From Pseudomonadota bacterium (GTDB taxonomy: Bacteria; Pseudomonadota; Alphaproteobacteria; Rhizobiales; Xanthobacteraceae): a DNA stretch of 64,000 nucleotides. The stretch spans positions 327,775 to 391,774 of the forward strand of contig JAEWHP010000020.1 in the NCBI GenBank assembly GCA_023387735.1, in the 5' to 3' direction. Each line of letters opens with the position of its first letter. The stretch's first letter is position 1. Both the position numbers and the translations under genes were made by a program. Positions 1 through 9,181 of this stretch are shown piece after piece. The notes below the pieces were generated by a model. It did not search any database. It was not told where the DNA came from and was given only the letters and a program-made list of their open reading frames with translations.

Positions 1-2
1 AC

Positions 3-797
3 GTCACGCCGCGCGGATTGACGACGTCGCCGGTGCCGGACGGCACGCGGACGTTCCAGATCGACTTCGATTTCATCGATCATCGCCTGCGAATCTCGAC
101 CAGCGACGGCGTGCATCGGCAATTTGCGCTGCCGGGTCATTCGGTCGCGAGCTTCTATGGCGCCATCATGGAGGCGCTTGCCGAACTCGGCATTGCGGTG
201 GCCATCGACGAGATGCCGAACGAACTGCCTGACCCGGTGCGATTCTCGCAGGATACCGCGCACGCGTCCTACGATCCCGATGCCGTCGGGCGCCTCTTAC
301 AGATTCTCGTCAATAGCGACCGTGTCTTCAAGCAGTTCCGCACGGGTTTTCTCGGCAAGGCGAGCCCGGTGCATTTCTTCTGGGGCAGTTTCGATCTCGC
401 CGTGACGCGCTTCTCCGGACGCCGCGCGCCGCGCCATCCCGGCGGCGTGCCCAATCTGCCTGACGCGGTCGCGCATGAAGCCTATTCGCACGAAGTCAGC
501 AGCGCCGGCTTCTGGCCCGGCAGCGGCGCGATCGATTATCCCGCGTTCTATTCCTACGCCTATCCGGAGCCTTCAGGCTTCCGGACGGCAAAGGTGCGGC
601 CGGACGCGGCGTTCTTCAGCGAAGCGATGAGCGAGTTCGTCCTGCCCTATGACGCCGTGCGCAAGTCTGGTGATCCCGACAAGACACTGCTCGATTTCCT
701 CGATAGCACCTATGAAGCTGCCGCGAACGCAGCGAAGTGGGATCGCGAAGCGCTCGAATGCGATCCGGGACAGCCGGGCGTCGTGAGAAAGGTCTGA
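3..797 (+). CDS. DUF5996 family protein (5' end outside window)
   Basis: The frame is open from the left edge, so the true start lies upstream; the TTG at position 18 is only the first in-window candidate. Family members normally carry another 50 or so N-terminal residues before the segment GLTTSPVPDGTR that opens here. The visible part shows the family's conserved blocks in order: FDFIDH, FYGAIMEALAELGI, the HFFWGSFDLAVTRFSGRRAP block, EAYSHEVSSAGFWPG, then FLDSTYEAAA near the end. The fold and function of DUF5996 proteins are not established. No signal peptide or membrane segment is seen. The stop at 795-797 is followed by a palindromic repeat. Family assignment is from recognised motifs; function is unknown. 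Confidence 0.85.
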   Translation, partial: VTPRGLTTSPVPDGTRTFQIDFDFIDHRLRISTSDGVHRQFALPGHSVASFYGAIMEALAELGIAVAIDEMPNELPDPVRFSQDTAHASYDPDAVGRLLQILVNSDRVFKQFRTGFLGKASPVHFFWGSFDLAVTRFSGRRAPRHPGGVPNLPDAVAHEAYSHEVSSAGFWPGSGAIDYPAFYSYAYPEPSGFRTAKVRPDAAFFSEAMSEFVLPYDAVRKSGDPDKTLLDFLDSTYEAAANAAKWDREALECDPGQPGVVRKV

Positions 798-821
798 AGC
801 GTCGAAGTTTGAAGCGTCGTA

Positions 822-894
822 GGGTGGGTTAGCACAGCGCAGCTCGCCATCAGGCAAGACAGATGGTGCGCGACGCCCCCCGGCTAACCCACCC
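822..894. repeat. Intergenic palindromic repeat (GGGTGGGTTAGC type)
   Basis: A perfect 12-bp inverted repeat, GGGTGGGTTAGC at 822-833 and GCTAACCCACCC at 883-894, brackets a 49-nt loop. It lies between two convergent genes. Repeats beginning GTAGGGTGGG are common between genes in Bradyrhizobium; a related one occurs at 23793-23872 in this window. It could also act as a bidirectional transcription end. Confidence 0.7.
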
Positions 895-908
895 CACAAG
901 TCGCGCAA

Positions 909-1103
909 CTAGTGCCGCGACTCCGGCTTCACCACGGTCTGGCGGACTTCCGCACCGCAATCCGCACACTCGTAGGTGAATTCGATCTTGGCCATGCTCC
1001 AATGCGGTTCGATATCGCGAATGTACATTGGTATTCCTACGCAGCTTGGGCAGATGACGTAGGCTGGCTCGGCGTCATCGTGATGGTGGATGTAGGCTGG
1101 CAT
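909..1103 (-). CDS. Small zinc-ribbon-like hypothetical protein (64 aa)
   Basis: A 64-residue protein begins MPAYIHHHDD and carries two Cys pairs, CPSC near residue 18 and CADC near residue 48. This is the pattern of a small zinc ribbon, so metal binding is inferred rather than shown. A longer frame starts at 1172, but the ATG at 1103 has GGGGAGA six bases upstream, so the short start is preferred. The protein is soluble, without a signal peptide. It is convergent with the DUF5996 gene. No specific function is recognised. Confidence 0.7.
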   Translation of the reverse strand: MPAYIHHHDDAEPAYVICPSCVGIPMYIRDIEPHWSMAKIEFTYECADCGAEVRQTVVKPESRH

Positions 1104-1331
1104 GTTGACTCTCCCCACGGCAGCATTCACCAGTGTCCCTGACCCGGCGAGGAGCATACGCCTCTGCGGCACGGGCGATCATGAACTTTCGCGAACACAT
1201 CTAGAACGTGCACACAATTCGCGCGACCGTGTCCGCTCGGTCACATCGGGTTGATTCTGTCCGCGTCACAACGACTTACGAAGGACGCAGGCCTTCAAGC
1301 ACGCGATCCCGGGGTATAACGTGGCAAGAAG

Positions 1332-1365
1332 AAGGCCCACCCGCCGGGAGCAGGTGAGCCCTTCC
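1332..1365 (-). terminator. Probable rho-independent terminator after the DUF1080 gene
   Basis: On the minus strand, AAGGGCTCACC and GGGTGGGCCTT form a ten-pair stem with one bulged G. A CTTCTTCTTG tail follows. It begins about 32 nt after the stop codon of the DUF1080 gene. Confidence 0.5.
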
Positions 1366-1396
1366 GCATTGAAGCGAAATTCTCGCCGCCGCGTGA

Positions 1397-1999
1397 CTAC
1401 AGTTCCTTGATCTGCACCTTGCGCCACTTCATCACGCCCGAGCCGTATTGCAGGGCCAGCGGACCGCTGGCGTGTTTCGAATCCTGCACATCGACGGTCT
1501 TCTGACCGTTGAACATCACGACGAGATGCGGGCCCTTGGCCGTGATCTCGAACGTGTTCCACTTGCCGCCGGCCTTGGGCATCGGATCGACCTTGGCGAT
1601 ATCGACGATTGCGCCGGTGCCGTAGGTCGGATCGGGCCGCTTGTCGAAGATGTTCACCTCGTAGCAGATCTTGGCGTCGATCTTGGCCGACTGGTCGCAG
1701 CGAATGAAGATGCCGCTATTGGCATCGTCGTCGGCCCAGAACTCGGCCTTGATCTGGAAATCCTTGTACGATTTCTTACTGACGAGATAGGACGGATCCT
1801 TGCCCTCGGTGATCTTGTCGGCGACCAGCGCGCCGTCCTTCATCGCCCAGTTGGCTTTGCCGACCTCGGTCCAGTCGCCCATCTTCTTGTCGTCAACCAG
1901 CGTCACCCAACCGTCGCCCTGGCCCGATGCAATGCTGGAAAACTGAACAGCGGCGGCGCCCACCAGGAGACCCGCAGCGAGTATCGACAAGCGCTTCAT
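1397..1999 (-). CDS. Secreted DUF1080 (3-keto-disaccharide hydrolase-like) protein
   Basis: A 200-residue protein with an N-terminal signal peptide (MKRLSILAAGLLVGAAAVQF, cleavage probably near ASG-Q). The rest matches the DUF1080 domain, a concanavalin-like jelly roll found in some sugar hydrolases: GWVTLVDDKKMGDWTEVGK, KDFQIKAEFW, NSGIFIRC, YEVNIFD, KWNTFEITAKG, VVMFNGQKTVDV and the closing GVMKWRKVQIKEL. Some family members hydrolyse 3-keto-glucosides; catalysis here is not shown. The protein probably acts in the periplasm. It stands alone, with a hairpin terminator after it. Confidence 0.8.
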   Translation of the reverse strand: MKRLSILAAGLLVGAAAVQFSSIASGQGDGWVTLVDDKKMGDWTEVGKANWAMKDGALVADKITEGKDPSYLVSKKSYKDFQIKAEFWADDDANSGIFIRCDQSAKIDAKICYEVNIFDKRPDPTYGTGAIVDIAKVDPMPKAGGKWNTFEITAKGPHLVVMFNGQKTVDVQDSKHASGPLALQYGSGVMKWRKVQIKEL

Positions 2000-2205
2000 G
2001 GAATTGTCCTCCCTGACTGTTTTTGTTGGAGGCGCAACCTATCATCACGAGGGCCGGCGTAAATCCAATTTCCATGCTGCAGTTGCGCTGTGCGGCACCA
2101 GACTCGTCGCTCGAGCCGGTCGCACATGTGCTTGCGGCTTGGGCTTAGCAACCATTCCGGCCGCGCCGCGTTTTGTACCCTCAACTCATTAGAGGAAAAC
2201 AAGAC

Positions 2206-2445
2206 ATGGCTGATACCTCACAGATCCGGGAACACATGGACGTCATCTCTTCCGACAAGAAGACAGTCGGAAAGGTCGACCATCTCGAAGGAACCGACCA
2301 GATCAAGCTGACCAAGCAGAGTTCGCCCGATGGCCAGCATCATCACTTCATTCCGGTGTCATGGGTCGATCATGTCGACCAGCACGTGCATCTCAACAAA
2401 TCGGGCGCGGACGTGACCTCGCACTGGCAGCATGGCCGGCAATAG
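2206..2445 (+). CDS. DUF2171 domain protein
   Basis: A 79-residue protein, MADTSQIREHMDVISSDKKT followed by VGKVDHLEG, which is the DUF2171 signature, a PRC-barrel-like small domain common in rhizobia. The ATG at 2206 has AGAGGA nine bases upstream, so the longer TTG frame from 2173 is rejected. DUF2171 proteins are small soluble proteins often linked to general stress regulons; no stress-sigma promoter was recognised upstream. It is followed after 54 nt by another small gene on the same strand. Confidence 0.85.
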   Translation: MADTSQIREHMDVISSDKKTVGKVDHLEGTDQIKLTKQSSPDGQHHHFIPVSWVDHVDQHVHLNKSGADVTSHWQHGRQ

Positions 2446-2499
2446 CCGGCATGCATTGCGCCACCTGCGGATGCCGCTATCATGACGTCAGGAGATTGA

Positions 2500-2844
2500 A
2501 TGCACCTCGCGGCTACACTGCAGTTTGAACGCATGATCGGCGAGTACGCACGCTGGCGTGCCGTTCCCCAGAAGGAACGGTCGCCGGCGCCGGCGTGGTG
2601 GTGGGGACCGGCCATGGAACTGCGCAACATGGCGCAGCCCCTGCCGGGCGAATGGCGCGTTCAACTCGGACTGCCCGAAGGTGCGAGTTATGCTGTGGGC
2701 GCGGAAATCTTTCTCAAGGCGTTTGCCGGGCAGACTTCCGCGCCGTGGCCCTACGACTTCCCCGGAAAGACCGACATAGCCGACGCAACGGATGTCCGCG
2801 ACCTTCACCCGCAGCCGTCAGACGACAGCGCCTTCCAGCCCTGA
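2500..2844 (+). CDS. Hypothetical protein (114 aa)
   Basis: An unrecognised 114-residue soluble protein beginning MHLAATLQFERMIGEYARWR, with a Trp-rich patch (APAWWWGPAMELR). AGGAG precedes the ATG by five bases. The last 27 nt overlap the end of the convergent GGDEF/EAL gene, which is plausible for convergent genes. It may be co-transcribed with the DUF2171 gene upstream. Codon usage looks like its neighbours. No function is proposed. Confidence 0.6.
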   Translation: MHLAATLQFERMIGEYARWRAVPQKERSPAPAWWWGPAMELRNMAQPLPGEWRVQLGLPEGASYAVGAEIFLKAFAGQTSAPWPYDFPGKTDIADATDVRDLHPQPSDDSAFQP

Positions 2845-5800
2845 TCCAGCCTCCGGTTGCAGCGATGGCGCAGCCAGCATCGGCGCCGCTTGCAACAGAT
2901 CGGCCAATTGACCCGACGGCAGCGGCCTGGAGAACAGGAAACCCTGCATCTCGTCGCAGGCGTGGCTGCGCAGGAATGCCTGCTGCTCGATGGTTTCGAC
3001 GCCCTCGGCGACGACGGTCATGCCGAGCGCCTTGCCCATGCTGATGATAGCCTGCGCGATGGCCTGGTCCTCGGAATCGACGGGCAGGTCGCGAATGAAC
3101 GAGCGATCGATCTTGATGGTGTCGATCGGGAACTGTTTCATCAACGACATCGACGAATAACCGGTCCCGAAGTCGTCGATCGCGAGCCTTATGCCGCGGC
3201 TCTGGATCGCGTCGAGAATCTTGATGGCGCGCGACACGTTGCGCATCACCATGCTTTCGGTGACTTCAAGCTGCAGCAGCACCGGCGACATGCCGCTCGC
3301 CGCCAGCGCCTCGTCGACGTCCTGCAACAGATGCCCGTCGGCGAATTGCCGCGGAGACAGGTTCACAGCCATGGTCACCGGCCGCAGGCCGCGGCGCTGC
3401 CAGGCCATGTTCTGCGCGCAAGCTTCACGGAGCACCCAGCGGCCGATCGGAACGATCGTGCCGGTCTCCTCGGCCAGCGGAATGAATTGCGCCGGCGACA
3501 CGCTGCCGAGCTCGGGATGGTTCCAGCGCAGCAGCGCTTCGACGCCGGTGATCTGGCCGCTCGCCATGTCGATCTTGGGCTGGTAGTGCAGCGTGAACTG
3601 GTCGCGCTCCAGCGCGCGGCGCAAGGCGCTCTCCAGCTTCAGCCGCTCGATCGACTGCGTCTTGATCTCCCGGCTGAAGAAGCGGAAGCCGTTCTTGCCG
3701 TCCTCCTTGGCGAGGTACATCGCCATGTCGGCATTCTTGGTCAGCGTGAGCATGTCGGCGCCGTCGGCGGGATACATCGCGATCCCGATCGATGCCGTCG
3801 TGTGGCATTCGTGACCGCTCAACTGCAACGGCTGGCTGAGAACCGATAGCAGTTCTCCCGCCACCTGCTCGACCTCGTGCCGTTCGGCCGCTTCTTCCAG
3901 AATGACCACGAACTCGTCGCCGCCTAGCCGCGCCACCACGTCGCTCGCACGCAGCGCGCGCCGCAACCTGCCGCCGATCTCCACCAGCAGCATGTCGCCG
4001 GCGTCGTGGCCGAGGGAATCGTTGATGACCTTGAACCGATCGAGATCGATGAACAGCAGCGCAAACCGCCGCTGGTAGCGCTCGGCGGCGTCGATCGCCT
4101 GCCGCAGCATGCCGTTGAACATCTCGCGGTTGGGCAGGTTGGTGAGGCTGTCGTGCGACGCCAGATATTCGATGCGCTCGTCCGCCCTGGTCTTTTCGTC
4201 GGCGCGGTCGAAGTTCTCCAGCGCGAACGAAACGTTGTCGGCGAGGCGCTGCAGCAGTTCGGCGAATTCGGGAATGAACGTGTCCTTCTCGGCGGACATA
4301 TAGATCATGACGCCGACGGCTTCGCCGCGAACCAGCAGCGGGAACGCAGCGCCCGACTGGGCGCCGTCGGACCGGACAATGGCGTGGAAGGCAGCGACGC
4401 GCTGATCGGCGACATAGTCGTTGGTGATACAGGCCCGCCTGGTTCGAAATGCCGTTCCGCTGAGCCCGCGGCCTTCCGGAACGGCGTCACTCACCGATAG
4501 CCTGACGTGACGCGTCGTCTCGGCCGTCGGGCCGGCTGCCGCCACGATGCGCAGAAGATCGCTGTCGGGCTCTGCCAGCGCGACGGTGGTCGAGGTGAAC
4601 CTGCCGCCGTTCGCCGCGGCTTCGCACACCAGCTGAAACAGCTCGATGCGGGATTTGGCGCGCATGATCGCTTCGTTCGTCGCGCTCAGCGAAGCGAACA
4701 TGCGCGTCAGGCGCTCCTTCTGTATTTCGGTTCGCGCCTTGTCGTCGGCGCGGTCGAAATTCTCCATCGCGAACGACACGTTGGCGGTGAGCCGCTCCAG
4801 CAGCTCGGCGAATTCGGGCGTGAACGTGTGCTTTTCGGAGGAGATGAAGAACATCACGCCGGCAGGCTCGCCCGCGACGATGAGCGGAAATGCCGCGCCG
4901 GACATCGCGCCGTCGCTGTGGATGAATTTGTGGAACGCCGACCCGCGAGGATCCGCGCGCAGATCGTTGGCAATGCAGGTTCGCCGGGCACGGAAAGCGT
5001 TGCCGCAGAGCCCGCGCCCTTCGGGGCGATCCGCGTTGGTCGAAACCTTTACCCGGCGCATGTTGCTGGCCGTCGGCCCCGCCACGGCCACCGTATCCAT
5101 GTCGTCGCTGTCGGGCCGCGCCAGGATGATGCTGGTGGAGTTGAAGCGCCCGCCTTTCGCCGCGGCTTCGCATACCAGTTCGAACAGTTCGGCTCGCGAC
5201 GTCGCGCGCACGATCGCCTCGTTGGTCGTGCTGAGCGCCCCCAGCATGCGCGCCAGCCGCTCCTTCTGGGCGTCGGCTTTCGCCTTTTCGCTGGCGCGTT
5301 CGAAATTTTCCAGCGCGAACGAGACGTTCTCCGCAATCCGCCCCATCAACGCGACGACCTCTTCGTCCTCGGCCCATGATCTGCCAACGAAGAACATCAG
5401 CACGCCGATGCTCTGCCCGGACTTGATCAACGGCACCGCGACGCAGGCGGTGACGCCGCTATCCCGCGCGGTCTGCAGCCAGGGGCGCCCCTGCGCGGAG
5501 TTGAGGATATCGTGGTTGACGCACGGCTTCTGCGTTCGGAACGCGCGACCGCAGACGCCGTTTCCGTAGATGTTGTCCGGATCGATCGAGTGCCGCGCCT
5601 GCTTGACCTGTTCGACAGCGTCGCCGGTGCCAGCGACCGGCTCCAGCCAGATCGAGCCCGGCTGCGCGAGCAGGACGACCGTGGCCGCCGACTTTCCGCT
5701 GTTGACGGCGGCGCCGCAGACCCGCTCGTAGAGTTCCTGCTCGTTCTTGGCGCGGAGGATGGCTTCATTGGTTGCACTGATCGCACCGAACATCCGGTTC

Positions 5801-6360
5801 AACCGCCGCATCGCGCGTTCGCCGGCTTTGCGGGCGGCCTCATGATCGAAATTATCAAGCGCAAACGACACGTTCGCCGACACGCGCTGCAGCATCGTAA
5901 CGATCTGTCCATCGATCGATCGCGCTTCTTGCCGCGTGACGACGAGTACGCCGACGCTCTCGCCGTTACAGGTCAGCGGCAGCGCTGCCGCGGCGCCTAC
6001 CTGGGCCGCCTTGACGCTCGCACGCCAAGCCAGCGAACGCTGGTCATTCAGGAAATCGTTGCTGACACAGACTTGCTGGTCGCGGAAAGCCTGCCCGCAA
6101 ACACCGGAGCCCTCCGGGGTATTGGCCACGACCGAAATGTCGACGCCGCGCAGTCGGGCCACGTCATCGCCACAGCCGGCCGCAAAGCGCAGGAGACCGG
6201 TGGCGGGATCGTGCAGGAAAATGGCCGCGGCCAGGAAGTCCCCGCTGGAAAACGCGGCTTCGCAGACCTTCTCGTACAGTTCTTCGGGTGATTTTGCGTA
6301 CAGAATCGCTTCGTTGGTGGCATTCAACGCCGCAAATGTCCGCGCGATATCGGTCTTCAC
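2818..6360 (-). CDS. Four-GAF GGDEF/EAL cyclic-di-GMP signalling protein
   Basis: A protein of about 1180 residues with no membrane segment. Four GAF domains follow one another, each opened by a copy of (A/G)xxxTNEAI and closed by VSFA(L/M)(D/E)NF, at roughly 10-170, 190-360, 375-540 and 555-730. A GGDEF domain follows (RLGGDEFVVILEE, intact active-site motif). The EAL domain has VEALLRW, the DDFGTGYSS loop and KIDRSFI, so both synthase and phosphodiesterase motifs look competent. The role is turnover of cyclic-di-GMP under control of small ligands sensed by the GAF array. The start is uncertain: GTG at 6360 has GGGAG/GGGGA upstream, while a TTG at 6384 is also possible. GAF3 and GAF4 are the most alike, suggesting recent duplication. 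Confidence 0.93.
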   Translation of the reverse strand: MKTDIARTFAALNATNEAILYAKSPEELYEKVCEAAFSSGDFLAAAIFLHDPATGLLRFAAGCGDDVARLRGVDISVVANTPEGSGVCGQAFRDQQVCVSNDFLNDQRSLAWRASVKAAQVGAAAALPLTCNGESVGVLVVTRQEARSIDGQIVTMLQRVSANVSFALDNFDHEAARKAGERAMRRLNRMFGAISATNEAILRAKNEQELYERVCGAAVNSGKSAATVVLLAQPGSIWLEPVAGTGDAVEQVKQARHSIDPDNIYGNGVCGRAFRTQKPCVNHDILNSAQGRPWLQTARDSGVTACVAVPLIKSGQSIGVLMFFVGRSWAEDEEVVALMGRIAENVSFALENFERASEKAKADAQKERLARMLGALSTTNEAIVRATSRAELFELVCEAAAKGGRFNSTSIILARPDSDDMDTVAVAGPTASNMRRVKVSTNADRPEGRGLCGNAFRARRTCIANDLRADPRGSAFHKFIHSDGAMSGAAFPLIVAGEPAGVMFFISSEKHTFTPEFAELLERLTANVSFAMENFDRADDKARTEIQKERLTRMFASLSATNEAIMRAKSRIELFQLVCEAAANGGRFTSTTVALAEPDSDLLRIVAAAGPTAETTRHVRLSVSDAVPEGRGLSGTAFRTRRACITNDYVADQRVAAFHAIVRSDGAQSGAAFPLLVRGEAVGVMIYMSAEKDTFIPEFAELLQRLADNVSFALENFDRADEKTRADERIEYLASHDSLTNLPNREMFNGMLRQAIDAAERYQRRFALLFIDLDRFKVINDSLGHDAGDMLLVEIGGRLRRALRASDVVARLGGDEFVVILEEAAERHEVEQVAGELLSVLSQPLQLSGHECHTTASIGIAMYPADGADMLTLTKNADMAMYLAKEDGKNGFRFFSREIKTQSIERLKLESALRRALERDQFTLHYQPKIDMASGQITGVEALLRWNHPELGSVSPAQFIPLAEETGTIVPIGRWVLREACAQNMAWQRRGLRPVTMAVNLSPRQFADGHLLQDVDEALAASGMSPVLLQLEVTESMVMRNVSRAIKILDAIQSRGIRLAIDDFGTGYSSMSLMKQFPIDTIKIDRSFIRDLPVDSEDQAIAQAIISMGKALGMTVVAEGVETIEQQAFLRSHACDEMQGFLFSRPLPSGQLADLLQAAPMLAAPSLQPEAGSGLEGAVV

Positions 6361-6712
6361 CGTCCCCAGGCTCCCAGCGGGCAACGTTAGAGTTGCCTTC
6401 GCGGGATTTTATGCGAGCGGCAGGCCTAAATGCTCGTTATTGGCGAGCGGAAGATCCGATTCAGAGTAAATGTCGGACCAACGGGATGCGCGGTTTCTCC
6501 GAAGAACTACGGCCTTGTTGACGTTTTGTCAGCCATACCGGGCGGACCAACCCGCCCGGTTTCGCACGATGAAACTCCGGATGTCAGCACCCGGCGGGCG
6601 CATGGCTAGCAGGACAATCTGCCCTTGCCGTCGCCCCACCGCTTTGAGACCATGCCGGCCGCGACAACAAGCAAGACCCGCCGTCGGCGCGGGCATCCAA
6701 AGAGGAACTCCC
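6361..6712. other. Divergent intergenic region with hairpin
   Basis: This stretch separates the minus-strand GGDEF/EAL gene from the plus-strand Ldh_2 operon and should hold both promoters. Visible structures are TGAC-GTTTT-GTCA near 6519-6531 and a perfect hairpin, CCGGGCGG (6538-6545) with CCGCCCGG (6552-6559), followed by TTTCG. An open frame in phase with the downstream gene runs from 6470 but shows no domain character and is rejected as coding. Confidence 0.4.
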
Positions 6713-7765
6713 ATGCCGCTCGTTCAAGCCGACCGTCTCACGCGCATCGGCTCGGCGCTGCTCAGGGCCGCCGGCGCATCGGAAGAGGAAGCCACCGCCG
6801 TTGCTGTCGGCTGCGTCAACGCCAATCTCGCCGGCCACGACTCGCACGGGATCATTGCGATCCCGACCTATATCGACCGCGTCAAGGCCGGCCATATCGT
6901 GCCCGGCGCCAAATGGACCATCGTCCAGGAATCGCCGACCACCACTGTCATCGACGGCCATTGGGGGTTCGGCTTCCACGTCAACGCCAAGGCGATGGAG
7001 ATGACGATCGAGAAGGCCAGGACCGCCAACGTCGCCGCCTGCACGGTGTTCCGCCAGAGTCACGTCGGCCGGCTCGCCGCCTATCCGATGATGGCGATGC
7101 GGGCCGGCATGATCGGGATCGCCGCTGCCGATTCCGGCCGCTCGCCGAAGCACGTCGCACCGTTCGGCGGCCGTGAGGCCCGGCTCGGCACCAACCCGAT
7201 CTCCATTGCAGTGCCATCCGATCTCGAAGCGCCGTTCTATCTGGACATGGCGACCTCGGCGGTGGCGGCCGGCAAGATCGCGCTGTCGGTCGCGCGCGGC
7301 GAACAGATTCCGCAGGGCTGGATCATCGACCCCGAGGGCCGCCACACCACCGATCCGACCCAGTATCGCAAGGGCGGCGCGCTGCTGCCGCTCGGCGGCA
7401 GCGAGGGCTACAAGGGCAGCGGGCTCGCCGCCATGGTCGAGGTGCTGTGCGGCCTGCTCACGGGCTTAGGCTTCGGCGTCGAGCCGACCGGCCGTCACAA
7501 CGACGGCTGCTTCATGGCGGTGTTCAATGTCGCCGCGTTCCGTCCCCTGAAGGACTTCGAGAAGGAAGTCGGCGAGTTCGCGCGCTATCTGAAATCGACG
7601 CCGCCGTCCGAGGGCTCACCCGGGGTGTTCTATCCCGGCGAGATCGAACACATCCGCGAACAGCAGCGCAGGCGCGACGGCATCGAGGTCGAGGACGCCA
7701 CCTGGGACAAGCTCAAGGCGTTGGCCACAGACTACAAGCTGGCCGCCGAACTCGACCTGAAATGA
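6713..7765 (+). CDS. Ldh_2-family NAD(P)-dependent dehydrogenase
   Basis: A 350-residue member of the malate/L-lactate dehydrogenase family 2 (MDH/LDH-2 fold, unlike classical LDH). Visible family features are the N-terminal helical segment, the LAGHDSHGI motif near residue 45, DGHWGFGFHVNAKAME, the REARLGTNPISIAVPS block, DMATSAVAAGKIALS, and GGSEGYKGSGLAAMVEVL. Members reduce or oxidise 2-hydroxy/2-keto acids or cyclic imines; the substrate here is unknown. AGAGGAAC precedes the ATG. It is first in a three-gene plus-strand operon with an FMNH2 monooxygenase 31 nt downstream and an FAH-family hydrolase, suggesting degradation of a keto- or hydroxy-acid-containing compound. Confidence 0.88.
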   Translation: MPLVQADRLTRIGSALLRAAGASEEEATAVAVGCVNANLAGHDSHGIIAIPTYIDRVKAGHIVPGAKWTIVQESPTTTVIDGHWGFGFHVNAKAMEMTIEKARTANVAACTVFRQSHVGRLAAYPMMAMRAGMIGIAAADSGRSPKHVAPFGGREARLGTNPISIAVPSDLEAPFYLDMATSAVAAGKIALSVARGEQIPQGWIIDPEGRHTTDPTQYRKGGALLPLGGSEGYKGSGLAAMVEVLCGLLTGLGFGVEPTGRHNDGCFMAVFNVAAFRPLKDFEKEVGEFARYLKSTPPSEGSPGVFYPGEIEHIREQQRRRDGIEVEDATWDKLKALATDYKLAAELDLK

Positions 7766-7796
7766 AATCCGGTACCGCGCGAACAAGGAGAACGGC

Positions 7797-9164
7797 ATGA
7801 CACGGCAAATGGCGCTGGTTGGATTCCTGCAGGCGCAGAACTGCACCAACCTGCCGAGTTCGTGGCGGCATCCGGAATCGCGCGACGATTCGATGTCGGC
7901 AGATTACTATCAGGAGATTGCCCGCATTCTCGAAGCCGGCAAGTTCCACATGGCGTTCTTCGACGACCGTCTCGCGATGCCGGACCGTTACGGCAACGAC
8001 CACGCCCACACCGTCGAATACGGCATCCGCTGCGTGAAGATGGACCCGCTGATCGTGCTGACCACGATGGGCATGGTCACGACGAAGCTCGGGCTGGGGT
8101 CGACCGCCTCGACCACCTATTTCGAGCCGTTCGACGTCGCGCGCCGCTTCGCCACCCTCGACCTGATGTCGGGCGGCCGCGCGGGATGGAACGTCGTCAC
8201 CTCGCTCAATGACGGCGAGGCCCACAACATGGGCAAGGACGCCCATCTCGAACACGACTACCGCTACGACCGCGCCGACGAATTCATGGAAGTCGTGCTC
8301 GGCCATTGGGACACCTGGGAAGACGGCTCGCTCATCATGGACAAGAAGAGCGGCCGCTTCGCGGATCCCGCCAAGGTGAAGCGGCTCGACCACAAGGGCG
8401 AGTACTACAAGTCGCGCGGTCCTTTCACCGTGCCGCGCTCGGAGCAAGGTCATCCCGTGATCATCCAGGCCGGCGCCTCCGGCCGCGGCCAGCGCTTTGC
8501 AGGACGGTGGGGCGAAGTGATCTTTACAGCGGCGCGCAACGTGGCCGCCGCCAAGGAAGGCTATGCGGCAGTCCGCAACGAAGCGGCGAAAGCCGGTCGC
8601 GATCCCGACCAGATGCGGCTCTGCAACCTCACCACGCCCGTCTGCGCCGCGACCAAGGCCGAGGCCGAGGACAAGATGGCGCTGATCAACAAGCTGCCGC
8701 TGGAGATCGACGCGCTGTCGCTGCTCGCCGAAGCGCTGAATTTCGACTTCGCCGCCAAGCCGCTCGACGAGCCGCTCACGTCGGAAGAGCTGAAGAGCAT
8801 GCAGGGCATTCTCGGCATTCGCGACGGCGTGCTCAAGACTTCGGGCAAGTCCAATCCCAGCGCGCGCGATTTCGTCACCTTCTCCGGCCGTGGCCAGGTG
8901 CATGACGCGATCGTCGGCGGTCCGAAAGAGGTCGCGGACAGGCTCGAGGAAATGTTCGTCGAGCGCGGCTGCGACGGCTTTGTCATCGCGGCCACCATCG
9001 TGCCGGGCTCCTACGCCGATTTCGTCAAGCACGTCGTGCCGGAACTGCAGCGCCGCGGCCTGTTCCACAAGGACTATGCCGGCAAGACGCTGCGCGAAAA
9101 TCTCGGCCTGCGGCGCCCGGCCGCCGGCGCCTGGAAGACGCGGCCGCAAGCCGCCGCCGAATAA
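7797..9164 (+). CDS. NtaA/SnaA/DszA-type flavin-dependent monooxygenase (copy 1)
   Basis: A 455-residue bacterial luciferase-like monooxygenase. The N-terminus (MALVGFLQAQNCTN), the FFDDRLAMPDRYGND block, TTYFEPFDVARRFATLD, SGGRAGWNVVTSLND, and AGASGRGQRFAGRW are characteristic of the NtaA/SnaA/DszA subgroup. These enzymes use FMNH2 supplied by a separate flavin reductase and O2 to cleave N-, S- or C-containing xenobiotics; no reductase gene is seen in this window. It lies 31 nt after the Ldh_2 gene and 17 nt before the FAH-family gene, so the three are probably co-transcribed. The substrate is not predictable. A second member of the same subgroup is at 22401-23789. Confidence 0.9.
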   Translation: MTRQMALVGFLQAQNCTNLPSSWRHPESRDDSMSADYYQEIARILEAGKFHMAFFDDRLAMPDRYGNDHAHTVEYGIRCVKMDPLIVLTTMGMVTTKLGLGSTASTTYFEPFDVARRFATLDLMSGGRAGWNVVTSLNDGEAHNMGKDAHLEHDYRYDRADEFMEVVLGHWDTWEDGSLIMDKKSGRFADPAKVKRLDHKGEYYKSRGPFTVPRSEQGHPVIIQAGASGRGQRFAGRWGEVIFTAARNVAAAKEGYAAVRNEAAKAGRDPDQMRLCNLTTPVCAATKAEAEDKMALINKLPLEIDALSLLAEALNFDFAAKPLDEPLTSEELKSMQGILGIRDGVLKTSGKSNPSARDFVTFSGRGQVHDAIVGGPKEVADRLEEMFVERGCDGFVIAATIVPGSYADFVKHVVPELQRRGLFHKDYAGKTLRENLGLRRPAAGAWKTRPQAAAE

Positions 9165-9181
9165 GAGCAAGGGGACACGAT

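Noticed and set aside
7713..9170. 485-codon minus-strand frame opposite the first monooxygenase
   Set aside because: It is the antisense shadow of a well-supported gene in high-GC DNA; His/Arg-rich composition and no domain motifs.
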